64,000 nucleotides of DNA from Sphingomonas alba (GTDB lineage: Bacteria; Pseudomonadota; Alphaproteobacteria; Sphingomonadales; Sphingomonadaceae). The notes under the pieces are model-generated. The model ran no database searches and was not told where the DNA came from. It saw only the letters and a program-made list of their open reading frames with translations. Every line of letters begins with the position of its first letter. The first letter of the stretch is position 1. Positions 17,334 to 25,028 of this stretch are shown one piece after another. The stretch covers positions 806,001-870,000 of the forward strand of contig NZ_JAMGBD010000001.1 of NCBI RefSeq assembly GCF_023516555.1, in the 5' to 3' direction. The position numbers and the translations under genes were made by a program.

Positions 17334-17450
17334 TTAGCGGCCCCAGGTGTCGACCGCGCTGGACAGCAGCCACCACAGCCCTCCGAAAAGAGCCATGAAG
17401 AACAAAACGAGCTTTACGCCGAGATAATCCCGGCTCGACCCCCTCAGCAT
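17334..17450 (-). CDS. Single-pass small membrane protein (38 aa)
   Basis: ATG at 17450 opens MLRGSSRDYLGVKLVLFFMA and continues through a hydrophobic, Trp-rich helix (ALFGGLWWLLSSA) to a TAA at 17334. GGGGGC directly precedes the start. One transmembrane helix and a short polar tail are visible. It is too short for most gene finders. Translation is plausible but unproven. Confidence 0.5.
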   Translation of the reverse strand: MLRGSSRDYLGVKLVLFFMALFGGLWWLLSSAVDTWGR

Positions 17451-17525
17451 GCCCCCGGCCTAACATAAGTGAACCGGGCAATGGCAGTTATCGAAGGGTA
17501 AGGTCGGTTAGGCGCAGCCCAAAAG

Positions 17526-17650
17526 GTTGCCGCGTCTTGTGGGTGGAAAGCTGACGCGGCGGCATTCGACCCACACGGGGCTCACATTCGACCCAGCCGG
17601 GACTCAAGTAACATGTGTTCCCAATGGCGGCTTTGGGTGGGAAGCTGCCG
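17526..17650. repeat. Cluster of hairpins with a shared loop sequence
   Basis: Two hairpins with unrelated stems carry near-identical loops. GCCGCGTC/GACGCGGC (17529-17560) encloses TGGGTGGAAAGC. GGCGGC/GCTGCC (17626-17649) encloses TTTGGGTGGGAA. Between them are two inverted copies of the core (TTCGACCCA near 17566 and 17588). Related copies lie at 17898-17919 and 57238-57267. This is the main content of the 200-base stretch between the small membrane gene and the next gene. Confidence 0.6.
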
Positions 17651-17869
17651 CTAGGCCAAGTGGCCGTTGGCCCGGCGTGCCAGCCGCCTGAAAGTCTCTA
17701 GGCAAATCACGGACGGCACCAGCACGGGCAATGCAATCCTGTTGGCAAAGGTCATAACGTCAGGTCGCGCAAGGCCCACCAGTAGCAACACGAACCACCC
17801 AGCCAGGACAGCAAAGCTCAACAGGTACAGCCCGGTGAACAGCAGATAGGTTCGTGCGGAGCCAGTCAT
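17651..17869 (-). CDS. Small membrane protein of unknown function (72 aa)
   Basis: Two hydrophobic helices are visible (about 8-32 and 40-58: LLFTGLYLLSFAVLAGWFVL and IALPVLVPSVICLETF), with a basic C-terminus. No ribosome binding site is obvious. Its 3' end abuts the repeat hairpin cluster and another copy lies just upstream, so it could be a chance frame between repeats. Confidence 0.4.
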   Translation of the reverse strand: MTGSARTYLLFTGLYLLSFAVLAGWFVLLLVGLARPDVMTFANRIALPVLVPSVICLETFRRLARRANGHLA

Positions 17870-17897
17870 GTCGGTGACAATACCGTTGGGCGCAATC

Positions 17898-17919
17898 TCC
17901 GCAATGGGTCGAAAGCGGA
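17898..17919. repeat. Dispersed hairpin with TGGGTCGAAA loop
   Basis: TCCGC (17898-17902) pairs with GCGGA (17915-17919) around a loop holding TGGGTCGAAA. It belongs to the same family as the 17526-17650 cluster and the copy at 57238. Confidence 0.55.
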
Positions 17920-17996
17920 CACTATCAGGTCGACATCTGAACCACAGGCTGGCGGGATATAGACGCTTGGCCTAGCGTAGCCTCCCGGGGGGAAGG

Positions 17997-18770
17997 ATGA
18001 TCCTCAAGAGGTTACGCGGGGAGGCAGCGCGTCAGAACTGGTTCGGGGTGGCGGTCGACCTCGTCATCCTCATCCTTGGCGTGTTCCTTGGCATCCAGGT
18101 CAACGACTGGAACCAGGCGCGGCTCGATCGCGCGGAGGGCCACGAATATCGCGAGCGACTCTATTCGGACCTCGAATCGAACCAGCGGGACCTGGCCTTC
18201 CGCATTCATTATGACGGACAGACCCTGGCGCACGCACAGGCGGCCCTCGCGGCGCTGGACAGACCGGTCACCGACAATCCCGGCGCGTTCATCATCCATG
18301 CCTATGAAGCCAGCAACCACGTCCCGCAGGCGATCCGGCATGTCACCTACGACGAAGTCGTCGCGTCCGGAAAGGCGGAGTTCCTCGGCAGCCGGGTGGT
18401 TCGGGAGCGCATCGCCAATTATCATGTCGGCATGGCGACCATGCAGCGCCTGTTCGACTACACGCCGCCTTATCGTGACGCTATCCGCTCGGCGCTGCCC
18501 TTTGCAGCCCAGTCGCAAGTCATGAAGGATTGCCCCGAAGTCCTCGCGGCGGACGAATATGGGAGCGTCACGCCAAGGCTAGCCGACGATTGCAAGTCGA
18601 CCATGGACGCCCGGGCAGCCGAGCGGTTCGCGGCGGAGGTACGCACGATCCCCAACCTCCGATGGCTACTCAATCGACAGGTTGCCGACCTCGACCAGAA
18701 GATCGGGAATGCGCGCCAATTGTCGGCCGAGGCCGAACGGCTGAAGAGGCAGATCCGCAAAGCATCCTAG
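17997..18770 (+). CDS. Membrane-anchored protein of unknown function, relative of the 13952 gene
   Basis: The 257-residue protein has one N-terminal helix (VAVDLVILILGVFLGIQVNDW, about 19-39) and a long helical region containing YRERLYSDLESNQRDLAF. The NDWNQAR motif just after the helix and the overall plan match the protein at 13952-14668, so they appear to be distant paralogues. GGGGGGAAGG lies upstream of the ATG. Two Cys (near 182 and 200) could form a disulfide if the body faces the periplasm. Function unknown. Confidence 0.75.
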   Translation: MILKRLRGEAARQNWFGVAVDLVILILGVFLGIQVNDWNQARLDRAEGHEYRERLYSDLESNQRDLAFRIHYDGQTLAHAQAALAALDRPVTDNPGAFIIHAYEASNHVPQAIRHVTYDEVVASGKAEFLGSRVVRERIANYHVGMATMQRLFDYTPPYRDAIRSALPFAAQSQVMKDCPEVLAADEYGSVTPRLADDCKSTMDARAAERFAAEVRTIPNLRWLLNRQVADLDQKIGNARQLSAEAERLKRQIRKAS

Positions 18771-18889
18771 CCTCGGCGCTATGTTGGCCCGCGGCTAGCG
18801 CCTGAAATCGCTCCAGAGCGGCCTCTAACCCAACCGCGGCTAGCGCCCGACTCGCGCACGCGCGCGCCCGAGTCGCGGCTTTGTCACAT

Positions 18890-18920
18890 AAGGAAAGGGC
18901 CCGCGGTTTCCCGCGAGCCC
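18890..18920 (-). terminator. Terminator of the SWIB-domain gene
   Basis: On the minus strand GGGCTCGCGG, a GAAA tetraloop and CCGCGGGCCC (18920-18897) are followed by TTTCCTT. The rest of the gap from 18771 holds two copies of CGCGGCTAGCGCC and no visible gene. Confidence 0.85.
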
Positions 18921-18946
18921 TCGTCCCTTCACGCGGTGACGCGCGA

Positions 18947-19213
18947 TTATTTCAGATGGTTCGAGAGATGCTTGTTCATCTCGAACATGGTGCAACGGTC
19001 CTTGCCGAAGACCTTGCGGAGCTTGTCGTCCGCAATGATTTCCCGCTTGTTTTGCGGGTTTTGCAGGTTGTTCTTGCGAATGTGATCCCAGACCTTGGAA
19101 ACCACTTCCGAACGGGGCAGCGGTGCGCTGCCGGTAATCGCGGCCAGATCCGCCGACGGAGTTACCGGGCGAGCCAATCCACCCCCTGCTTTACGACCAG
19201 TCCCTTTTGCCAT
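18947..19213 (-). CDS. SWIB/MDM2 domain-containing protein
   Basis: The 88-residue protein is a basic N-terminal tail (MAKGTGRKAGGGLARPV) plus one SWIB domain. The domain motifs are PLPRSEVVSKVWDHIRKNNLQ, NKREIIADDKLRKVFG and MFEMNKHLSNHL. In eukaryotes SWIB occurs in chromatin-remodelling subunits; stand-alone bacterial versions are known in Chlamydia (with topoisomerase) and in Sphingomonadales. DNA- or nucleoid-associated action is an inference. CAGGAGGG precedes the ATG and fixes the start. Confidence 0.88.
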   Translation of the reverse strand: MAKGTGRKAGGGLARPVTPSADLAAITGSAPLPRSEVVSKVWDHIRKNNLQNPQNKREIIADDKLRKVFGKDRCTMFEMNKHLSNHLK

Positions 19214-19292
19214 TTGGCCCTCCTGTTGTTTCTCTCTGACGATAGAGCGCAATTAGAGGGGCTTTGCAATGCTTCTGTAGAGGGAAAATAGG

Positions 19293-20099
19293 TTAATTCC
19301 GTCCGAAGGGGACCACGCGGTTAGCGGCATCGTGCCCGATGATGGCCCGGCCGCCGTAATTGATGCTCGCGCGCTCGCACCAATCCTTGACGATTGCCTC
19401 TTCGTCGCTGCCCCAAACGGGGTCGTTTTCGGGGATGTCGCTCATGTTGCCGACGCGCAGCTCGACGACCCCGCGCACGTTGGCGCTGCCGGTGATGTGG
19501 TACATCAGCCGGTCGATCCGGTAGTAATGCTCGCTGACTTCCTCGATCAGCAATTCATAGCCCGTCAGGTCCGGTTCCACCGCCGTTCCCAGCAAGCTCG
19601 ACAGCACCGTCAGATTATAGGCCTGGACCGGATAGCTGATGCTCGGCTCGACCCCGGCGCGGTCGCGCGTCAGGAGCCAGTCGAGCGAGCGGGTCACCGC
19701 CGCCTCGCCGCCGTCGCGCAAGATGTCCTGCGGCATCGGCCCGTGCGCCACCTCGCACCCTGCCTTGTGCAGCCCCGCCAGCAGGAAACCCGCGTCGCTG
19801 TAACCAAGGTACGTCTTCCTCATCGCGGTGACGCTCAGATCGGAGCAGGCCGCCTCGGCGATGCGGTTCGACCCATATCCCCCGCGCGCGAACCAGACGG
19901 CATCGACGCTCTCGTCCTCCATCACCTCGCGCAATGCCGACAGCCTCTGCTCGTCGCTGCCCGCGAAATGCCCGTCGCTCAGGAAGCATTGCGGATGGAT
20001 CGCCAGCTCGCAGTCCCTCCGCGTCGCGGCCAGCGCCGTCACCAGGTCGGCAGCTTCCTGCTTCAACGTGCAACTCGGCGCGACCAGCGCGATTTTCAT
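19293..20099 (-). CDS. ldcA: LD-carboxypeptidase (S66 family)
   Basis: The 268-residue protein matches murein LD-carboxypeptidases, which remove the terminal D-Ala from L-Ala-D-Glu-mDAP-D-Ala in cytoplasmic peptidoglycan recycling. Visible are FARGGYGSNRI, the nucleophile Ser101 in GYSDAG, the Glu segment LLIEEVSEHYYRIDR and the late His (IIGHDA). There is no signal peptide, consistent with a recycling role. It is divergent from mpl, whose substrate is the tripeptide this enzyme produces. Start at 20099 chosen for the family N-terminus MKIALVAPS. Confidence 0.9.
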   Translation of the reverse strand: MKIALVAPSCTLKQEAADLVTALAATRRDCELAIHPQCFLSDGHFAGSDEQRLSALREVMEDESVDAVWFARGGYGSNRIAEAACSDLSVTAMRKTYLGYSDAGFLLAGLHKAGCEVAHGPMPQDILRDGGEAAVTRSLDWLLTRDRAGVEPSISYPVQAYNLTVLSSLLGTAVEPDLTGYELLIEEVSEHYYRIDRLMYHITGSANVRGVVELRVGNMSDIPENDPVWGSDEEAIVKDWCERASINYGGRAIIGHDAANRVVPFGRN

Positions 20100-20146
20100 C
20101 AATTCCCCCTTTGCATGCCGGGCGCGCAATCCATAGGGCGAGGCCC

Positions 20147-21526
20147 ATGACTAATGCCACCTTCTTCTGCGGGATCGGCGGCAGCGGCATGCTGCCCCTC
20201 GCCTCCATCCTGCGTGCCCGCGGCGAAAAGGTCGCCGGGTCCGACCGCGCGCTCGACGCCGGCCGCCTCGCGCCCAAGTTTGATTATCTTCGCTCGCTCG
20301 GCATTCCGCTATTCCCGCAAGACGGCAGCGGCCTTGCCGAGGGCATGACGCTCGTGACTTCGGCAGCGGTGGAAGAGACCATCCCCGACGTCGTTCGCGC
20401 CCGCGAGCTCGGCCTGGCGCACCTTACCAGGCCACAGATGCTGGCCAGGCTGCTCAACGCCGCGCACCGCAGCGTCGCCGTCGGCGGCACCAGCGGAAAG
20501 TCGACAGTGACCGGGATGATCGGCTGGATCCTCCACGCCTGCCATCGCCAGCCGACCGTCATGAACGGGGCGGTGATGAAGAATTTCACTTCGCCCTCCT
20601 CGCCGTTTGCTTCCGCACTCGTCGGCGATCCCGAGCTGTTCATCAGCGAGGTCGATGAAAGCGATGGCTCGATCGCGCTCTATCACCCGACGGTCGCCGT
20701 ACTGACCAACATCAGCCTTGATCACATGGGCATGGATGAGCTCCGCGCCTTGTTCGGGGGCTTCCTCGAACGCTCCGGCAAGGCCGTCATCAACATGGAC
20801 GATCCCGAGACCCGCCTGCTCGGTGAGGCCTTGGGCGAGAGCAAGTTGCTCGGCTACGGTTTCGACAGCCCCAACGCGGCCTTTGCCGGTCGCAATCTCA
20901 CGCTCGATGCGGACAGCGCGGCGTTCGACATTCAGAACGGCGAAGAGATCGTGGCTGTTACATTGCCCCAGCCGGGCCGCCACAACGCCTCAAATGCGCT
21001 GGCCGCCTTGACCGCTTGCCACGCCCTCGGGATTCCCCTCGCCGATGCGTCCGCTGCTCTGTCCAGGTTCGAAGGCCTGAAGCGACGTTTGGAAACCGTT
21101 GGTGTGTCCGGCGGCGTCACCGTCATCGACGATTTCGCACACAATCCTGACAAGATCGCCGCCTCGCTCGCGACCCTGACCGCGCAGCCCAGCCGCCTGC
21201 TCATCATGTTCCAGCCGCACGGCTACGGCCCGCTCGCCAAGATGGGGGAGGAACTGGCCGAAACGTTCGCTCAAGGCCTGCGCGAAGGCGACCGGCTCTA
21301 TCTCCCCGATCCTGTCTACCAGGGCGGCACCGTCGACCGTTCGCGCGGTTCGGACTGGCTTGTCGAAACGATCGGCGGCGTCGCGCAGTACATTCCGGAA
21401 CGCGAGGCCATCGGCCGCGCGATCCTCGCCGAGGCCGCCGCCGGCGACCGCATCGTCATCATGGGTGCTCGCGACGATACATTGAGCGAATTCGCTGCCG
21501 AGATTGTTCAAAACCTGGGCAAGTGA
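20147..21526 (+). CDS. mpl: UDP-N-acetylmuramate:L-Ala-gamma-D-Glu-meso-DAP ligase
   Basis: The 459-residue Mur ligase has the N-terminal FCGIGGSGM Rossmann motif, the ATP-binding loop GGTSGKST (113-120), the carbamylated-Lys/Glu region EVDESDGS, NISLDHMG and the C-terminal domain IDDFAHNPDKI. It could be MurC, but the neighbouring ldcA and the lack of a division/cell-wall cluster favour Mpl. Mpl joins recycled tripeptide to UDP-MurNAc in the cytoplasm. The start at 20147 is 47 bases from the divergent ldcA start, so both likely share a control region. Confidence 0.85.
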   Translation: MTNATFFCGIGGSGMLPLASILRARGEKVAGSDRALDAGRLAPKFDYLRSLGIPLFPQDGSGLAEGMTLVTSAAVEETIPDVVRARELGLAHLTRPQMLARLLNAAHRSVAVGGTSGKSTVTGMIGWILHACHRQPTVMNGAVMKNFTSPSSPFASALVGDPELFISEVDESDGSIALYHPTVAVLTNISLDHMGMDELRALFGGFLERSGKAVINMDDPETRLLGEALGESKLLGYGFDSPNAAFAGRNLTLDADSAAFDIQNGEEIVAVTLPQPGRHNASNALAALTACHALGIPLADASAALSRFEGLKRRLETVGVSGGVTVIDDFAHNPDKIAASLATLTAQPSRLLIMFQPHGYGPLAKMGEELAETFAQGLREGDRLYLPDPVYQGGTVDRSRGSDWLVETIGGVAQYIPEREAIGRAILAEAAAGDRIVIMGARDDTLSEFAAEIVQNLGK

Positions 21527-21553
21527 CCGCGACCGGCCGGAAAATGTGCCCGC

Positions 21554-22105
21554 TTAGGCGGCGGCGGCGATGTCGACCTTTTCGACCCACTCTGGCCAAA
21601 ACACCGGTTCGCGGTTCGACCAACCCGGCGCAGTCGCCGCGCTTTCGCTGATCGACTGAAGCAAGGTGCGGCGACGGTCAGGATGCAGGTGCGGCAAGGC
21701 AGCGGCAGCACAGAAAGCCGCCGGCAGCCACGGCCTCGAACTGGCGCCCAGCAGTCGCTCGTAGAGGAAACGGAAAGCCGCGAAGCTCGTCAGGCGATCT
21801 TGCCCGAGGTCGAAGGCGGCAACTGTCACCAGCATGCCAAGGAACGGCTCGATCATGTCGAGACCGCTGTCATCGGGGATCTGCAGGCGCAGATGATCGA
21901 GTTGCTTGTAGAAGCGGGCCTGGGCGCGAATCGAGGCAACTTCGCCTTCGTCGCGGGCCCATGTGCCGATTGGGTCGGACCGACCGAAGGCAATATCGAG
22001 CGAGCGACGAATGTAACGCTGCGTCGCTTTCGGGAAGCTCGCGAATTCCTTCATCTCAGCAATCAGCAGCACCCCACCGGCTGGCTGATTGGTGCGCGTC
22101 GTCAT
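21554..22105 (-). CDS. Conserved-looking cytosolic protein of unknown function
   Basis: The 183-residue protein has a good ribosome site (AAGGAG) before ATG 22105 and high GC at third codon positions, so it is probably real. It has no signal peptide or transmembrane helix. Helical segments rich in Phe, Leu and Arg (FPKATQRYIRRSLDIAFGRS; LPHLHPDRRRTLLQSISES) are visible. I recognise no domain. It is convergent with mpl. The 190 bases between its start and the next gene hold nothing I recognise. Confidence 0.65.
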   Translation of the reverse strand: MTTRTNQPAGGVLLIAEMKEFASFPKATQRYIRRSLDIAFGRSDPIGTWARDEGEVASIRAQARFYKQLDHLRLQIPDDSGLDMIEPFLGMLVTVAAFDLGQDRLTSFAAFRFLYERLLGASSRPWLPAAFCAAAALPHLHPDRRRTLLQSISESAATAPGWSNREPVFWPEWVEKVDIAAAA

Positions 22106-22298
22106 GAACCCAACTCCTTTTGCACGGATGGGATCATGCTACTGCCTTGGTTGCGAATTGCTTAACCAAGATCCCACCCCCCATTCATATTGAATCAAAG
22201 GGTTAGGCTCGCGGCAAGTCGGAATTCTTCACGCTCCGTAATCGCGCAGCGTGTGTGTATTTTCTGCAACGGCGCGACTGTTTTGTTACGATTCCGGT

Positions 22299-22529
22299 CT
22301 ATTCTTCCGGGAAGGTCGACGACGGCGCCGGCTCGTTTCCGCCCGGCTGCGTCGCCGCCGGCGGATCGGACGCGTCCATGCTTTCGTCCGAACCAACATC
22401 TGCCTTTGCATCAAGATCTTCCGGGTGCTTCTTGAGCTTGAGTTCGAGTTCGCGTTCCGGGGCGCCTGACAATGTCGGCGGACGTTTTTCGGCTTCTTCC
22501 CGTCGCGGCTCTTTCGCCTCGTTAGTCAT
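22299..22529 (-). CDS. Small highly charged protein (76 aa), probably disordered
   Basis: The product from MTNEAKEPRREEAEKR is dominated by Glu, Lys, Pro and Asp and has no hydrophobic core, so it is probably disordered. A GTG four codons upstream is an alternative start. No domain is visible. It lies alone before the LytS/LytTR pair on the other strand. Confidence 0.5.
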   Translation of the reverse strand: MTNEAKEPRREEAEKRPPTLSGAPERELELKLKKHPEDLDAKADVGSDESMDASDPPAATQPGGNEPAPSSTFPEE

Positions 22530-22690
22530 GGCTCGATTCACTCCATCGATTCCTTGTCAAGCGTAACGAAAGGGGCCGGCGGCCGTTCCCCTAAGAAAAC
22601 TGTGGATTGTTCGACCGGCGGCGGCTGGGGTTCTGCCAAGCGACAGCGGGCGGATTGCAAGCAACGTGCGGCGGTTCATAAGTAACAGCC

Positions 22691-23902
22691 ATGAGTGACG
22701 AATTCTCCGAGGAGCGACGGTTCGCCGACTGGCGCCTCGCCTTGAAATCAATCCTCGGATTCTGGCTGGTCTACGCGGCGACGGTCGTCGCCCGCGCATT
22801 GCTTGGTGAGGACCCCTGGACCGTCCTTCACAACAAGGTGCCCACCATTATCGCCGGGACCCTGCTAACCTTCGTACTTTATGCGGTTCTGAATGCCTCC
22901 ACGCGAGGAACCTCCATGTACCGCAAAGCGATCATCGCGGCGGTGCTTTCGGCGTTAGCGGCCATCCTGCAAGCCGCGATCATCATCCAGCTCGAGCCCT
23001 ATTTTAAGCCGAGCAAGGAAGAGTTCCGAGTCCAGACCCGCGAAGGTTTCGTCGTCGTCGAACAGGGTTACCAGATCCGTATCGAGCGCGCCGCGAGCGA
23101 TCCGCTGGTCGTCACCATGCCGCGCATGGCGGAGATGGACCAAGAAAAGAAGATCCGCTGGATCGCTGACAGCTCGGTCACCTGGTTCTTCTTCTTTGCC
23201 GCCTGGAGTGCCTTCTATCTCGCCAGCCTGGCCCAGGCCCAGGCACTCGGAGCCCAGCGCCGTGCAGCCCAGGCCGAGGCCGCCGCCCGCGCTGCACAGG
23301 TCCGTGCATTGCGTTACCAGGTCAACCCGCACTTCCTGTTCAATACGCTGAACTCCCTGTCCTCGTTGGTGATGACCGGCCGCAACGAGCAGGCGGAGGA
23401 AATGCTGCTGAAGCTCTCCACCTTCTTCCGCACCAGCCTGTCAGTGGACCCATCGGCGGACGTGACACTCGCCGAGGAAATCGACCTCCAGCGGCTCTAT
23501 CTCGACATCGAAAAGGTCCGGTTCCCGTCGCGCCTCAGGGTCGAGATCGATATCCCGAAAGAAGTGGAATCGGCCCGCCTTCCGGCGTTGGTCCTGCAGC
23601 CCCTGGTCGAAAACGCGATCAAATACGGCGTCTCACCGACCCGCGAGCAGGTGACCCTCCGGATCGAGGCGCGCCCCCTCGGCGACGGCCGGTTCGAGAT
23701 TATCATTACCAATACCGGCAGTCCCGACGCCAGGCCGGCGAAGGACAGCGACAAGATCGAAAGCACCGGCGTCGGCATCGCCAATGTCGTCGAGAGGCTC
23801 AAGGCTCGATTCGGCACGCATGCGAAATGTGAATTTGGCCCGCTAAGCAATGGCGGCTATCAGGTTCACATCATCATGCCGCTGGATCGATCGAATGGAT
23901 GA
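22691..23902 (+). CDS. LytS/YehU-type sensor histidine kinase
   Basis: The 403-residue membrane kinase has about four N-terminal helices (about 17-38, 47-66, 77-97, 158-180) with a periplasmic segment of about 60 residues between the third and fourth, an Ala/Gln-rich linker, then the His_kinase domain with the phospho-acceptor His214 in NPHFLFNTLNSL. A GHKL ATPase with the N-box PLVENAIKYGV and late Gly box STGVGIANVVERL follows. It overlaps the response-regulator gene by eight bases, so the two are translationally coupled. Confidence 0.92.
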   Translation: MSDEFSEERRFADWRLALKSILGFWLVYAATVVARALLGEDPWTVLHNKVPTIIAGTLLTFVLYAVLNASTRGTSMYRKAIIAAVLSALAAILQAAIIIQLEPYFKPSKEEFRVQTREGFVVVEQGYQIRIERAASDPLVVTMPRMAEMDQEKKIRWIADSSVTWFFFFAAWSAFYLASLAQAQALGAQRRAAQAEAAARAAQVRALRYQVNPHFLFNTLNSLSSLVMTGRNEQAEEMLLKLSTFFRTSLSVDPSADVTLAEEIDLQRLYLDIEKVRFPSRLRVEIDIPKEVESARLPALVLQPLVENAIKYGVSPTREQVTLRIEARPLGDGRFEIIITNTGSPDARPAKDSDKIESTGVGIANVVERLKARFGTHAKCEFGPLSNGGYQVHIIMPLDRSNG

Positions 23903-24641
23903 GCCGCCGCTAAGAGTCCTGATTGCCGACGACGAGCCGCTGGCGGCGGAGCGCCTGCAACTGCTGCTTGCCCGCATTCAACATGTCGATCTGGTCGGCA
24001 CCGCAAGCGACGGTGAAGCGGCCGTGCGGCTCGCCGAGGGCCTAACGCCGGACGTCCTGTTGCTCGATATTGCCATGCCGGGAATGGATGGAATCGACGT
24101 CGCCCGCGCCCTTGCCGAGCGCCGTCCGTCGCCCGCAGTTGTGTTCGTCACCGCCTTCGACCAATTCGCCGTCGCCGCTTTCGAGGTTGCGGCCGTCGAC
24201 TATCTGATGAAGCCGATCGAGCCGGCGCGCCTGCAAAAGGCTTTGGACCGGGCTCGCATCCACCTGCGTCATCGCGGCGAGGAGGAAGCGCTGAGCGCAG
24301 CGCCTTCGGCCTACCTTGACGAATTCTGGGCCTCTGACCGCACGGGCCTGGTCCGTATCGCGTCGCGCGATGTCGACCGGGTCACGGCGGAGCGCGATTA
24401 CATGCGGCTGCATGTCGGCGCGCGCAGCTGGCTCATCCATCATTCGATGGCGTCACTTGAAGATCGATTGGATCCGCAGTTGTTCGTGCGGCTGCATCGC
24501 TCGGCGATCGTTCGCCGAGACTTCATTACCGGTTTTTCGCGCAACCCCTCGGGGCGCTGGATCGCCAGGCTTGGCGATGAGAGCGAGCAGCCGGTCGGGC
24601 GGCTGTACGCCGACCGGGTAAGGTCGATCGCCGGGCGCTAA
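23895..24641 (+). CDS. LytTR-type response regulator
   Basis: The 248-residue regulator has a receiver domain (about 7-120; acidic pair DD near 12-13, phospho-acceptor Asp58 in LLLDIAMPG, Lys in DYLMKPIEP) and a C-terminal LytTR DNA-binding domain (about 150-245; ERDYMRLHVGARSWLIHHSM, FVRLHRSAIV). It is the cognate partner of the overlapping LytS-like kinase. Targets are unknown. ATG 23895 is chosen because the longer reading lies wholly inside the kinase gene. Confidence 0.92.
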   Translation: MDEPPLRVLIADDEPLAAERLQLLLARIQHVDLVGTASDGEAAVRLAEGLTPDVLLLDIAMPGMDGIDVARALAERRPSPAVVFVTAFDQFAVAAFEVAAVDYLMKPIEPARLQKALDRARIHLRHRGEEEALSAAPSAYLDEFWASDRTGLVRIASRDVDRVTAERDYMRLHVGARSWLIHHSMASLEDRLDPQLFVRLHRSAIVRRDFITGFSRNPSGRWIARLGDESEQPVGRLYADRVRSIAGR

Positions 24642-24703
24642 CCCCTTCGGGCAGCCACTCCGGCGATCGCTGGATTTCAGTTAGGTTCATTCCTTCCTCC
24701 GCC

Positions 24704-24814
24704 TCAGGCGTTGAGGCGAAGCTCGGCAGAATCCATGGTTCCAGCTTGGGTAACCGTCGGAACGGTCAGCAGCGCGGACGTCAGCAAGGCGGCCAACATT
24801 ACGAAGGCTTTCAT
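24704..24814 (-). CDS. Very small exported peptide (36 aa)
   Basis: ATG at 24814 opens MKAFVMLAALLTSALLTVPT, a clean signal-peptide-like stretch, and the frame ends TMDSAELRLNA before TGA at 24704. AGGGAGA lies six bases before this ATG, favouring it over an ATG two codons upstream. After cleavage only about a dozen residues would remain. The rest of the 24642-25028 gap holds nothing else I recognise. Confidence 0.45.
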   Translation of the reverse strand: MKAFVMLAALLTSALLTVPTVTQAGTMDSAELRLNA

Positions 24815-25028
24815 TTCCATTCTCCCTTTTTACATTGCGGGCGAGGAGACCCTCGGGGTGATGAGGAAGCCTTTGAGGTCCCTCGCGCCGCAAATGCTGG
24901 ATAGGGTTAACCGGGGTTCAAAGCATGCGTTGCTCGACCGGCGAGCGGCGGGAGTCGGCAATCGGTACGGTCGCGAGACGAAAGCCGCTTATCGCCGGAT
25001 CAATCGACGAACGACGGTCATCTGGCGT

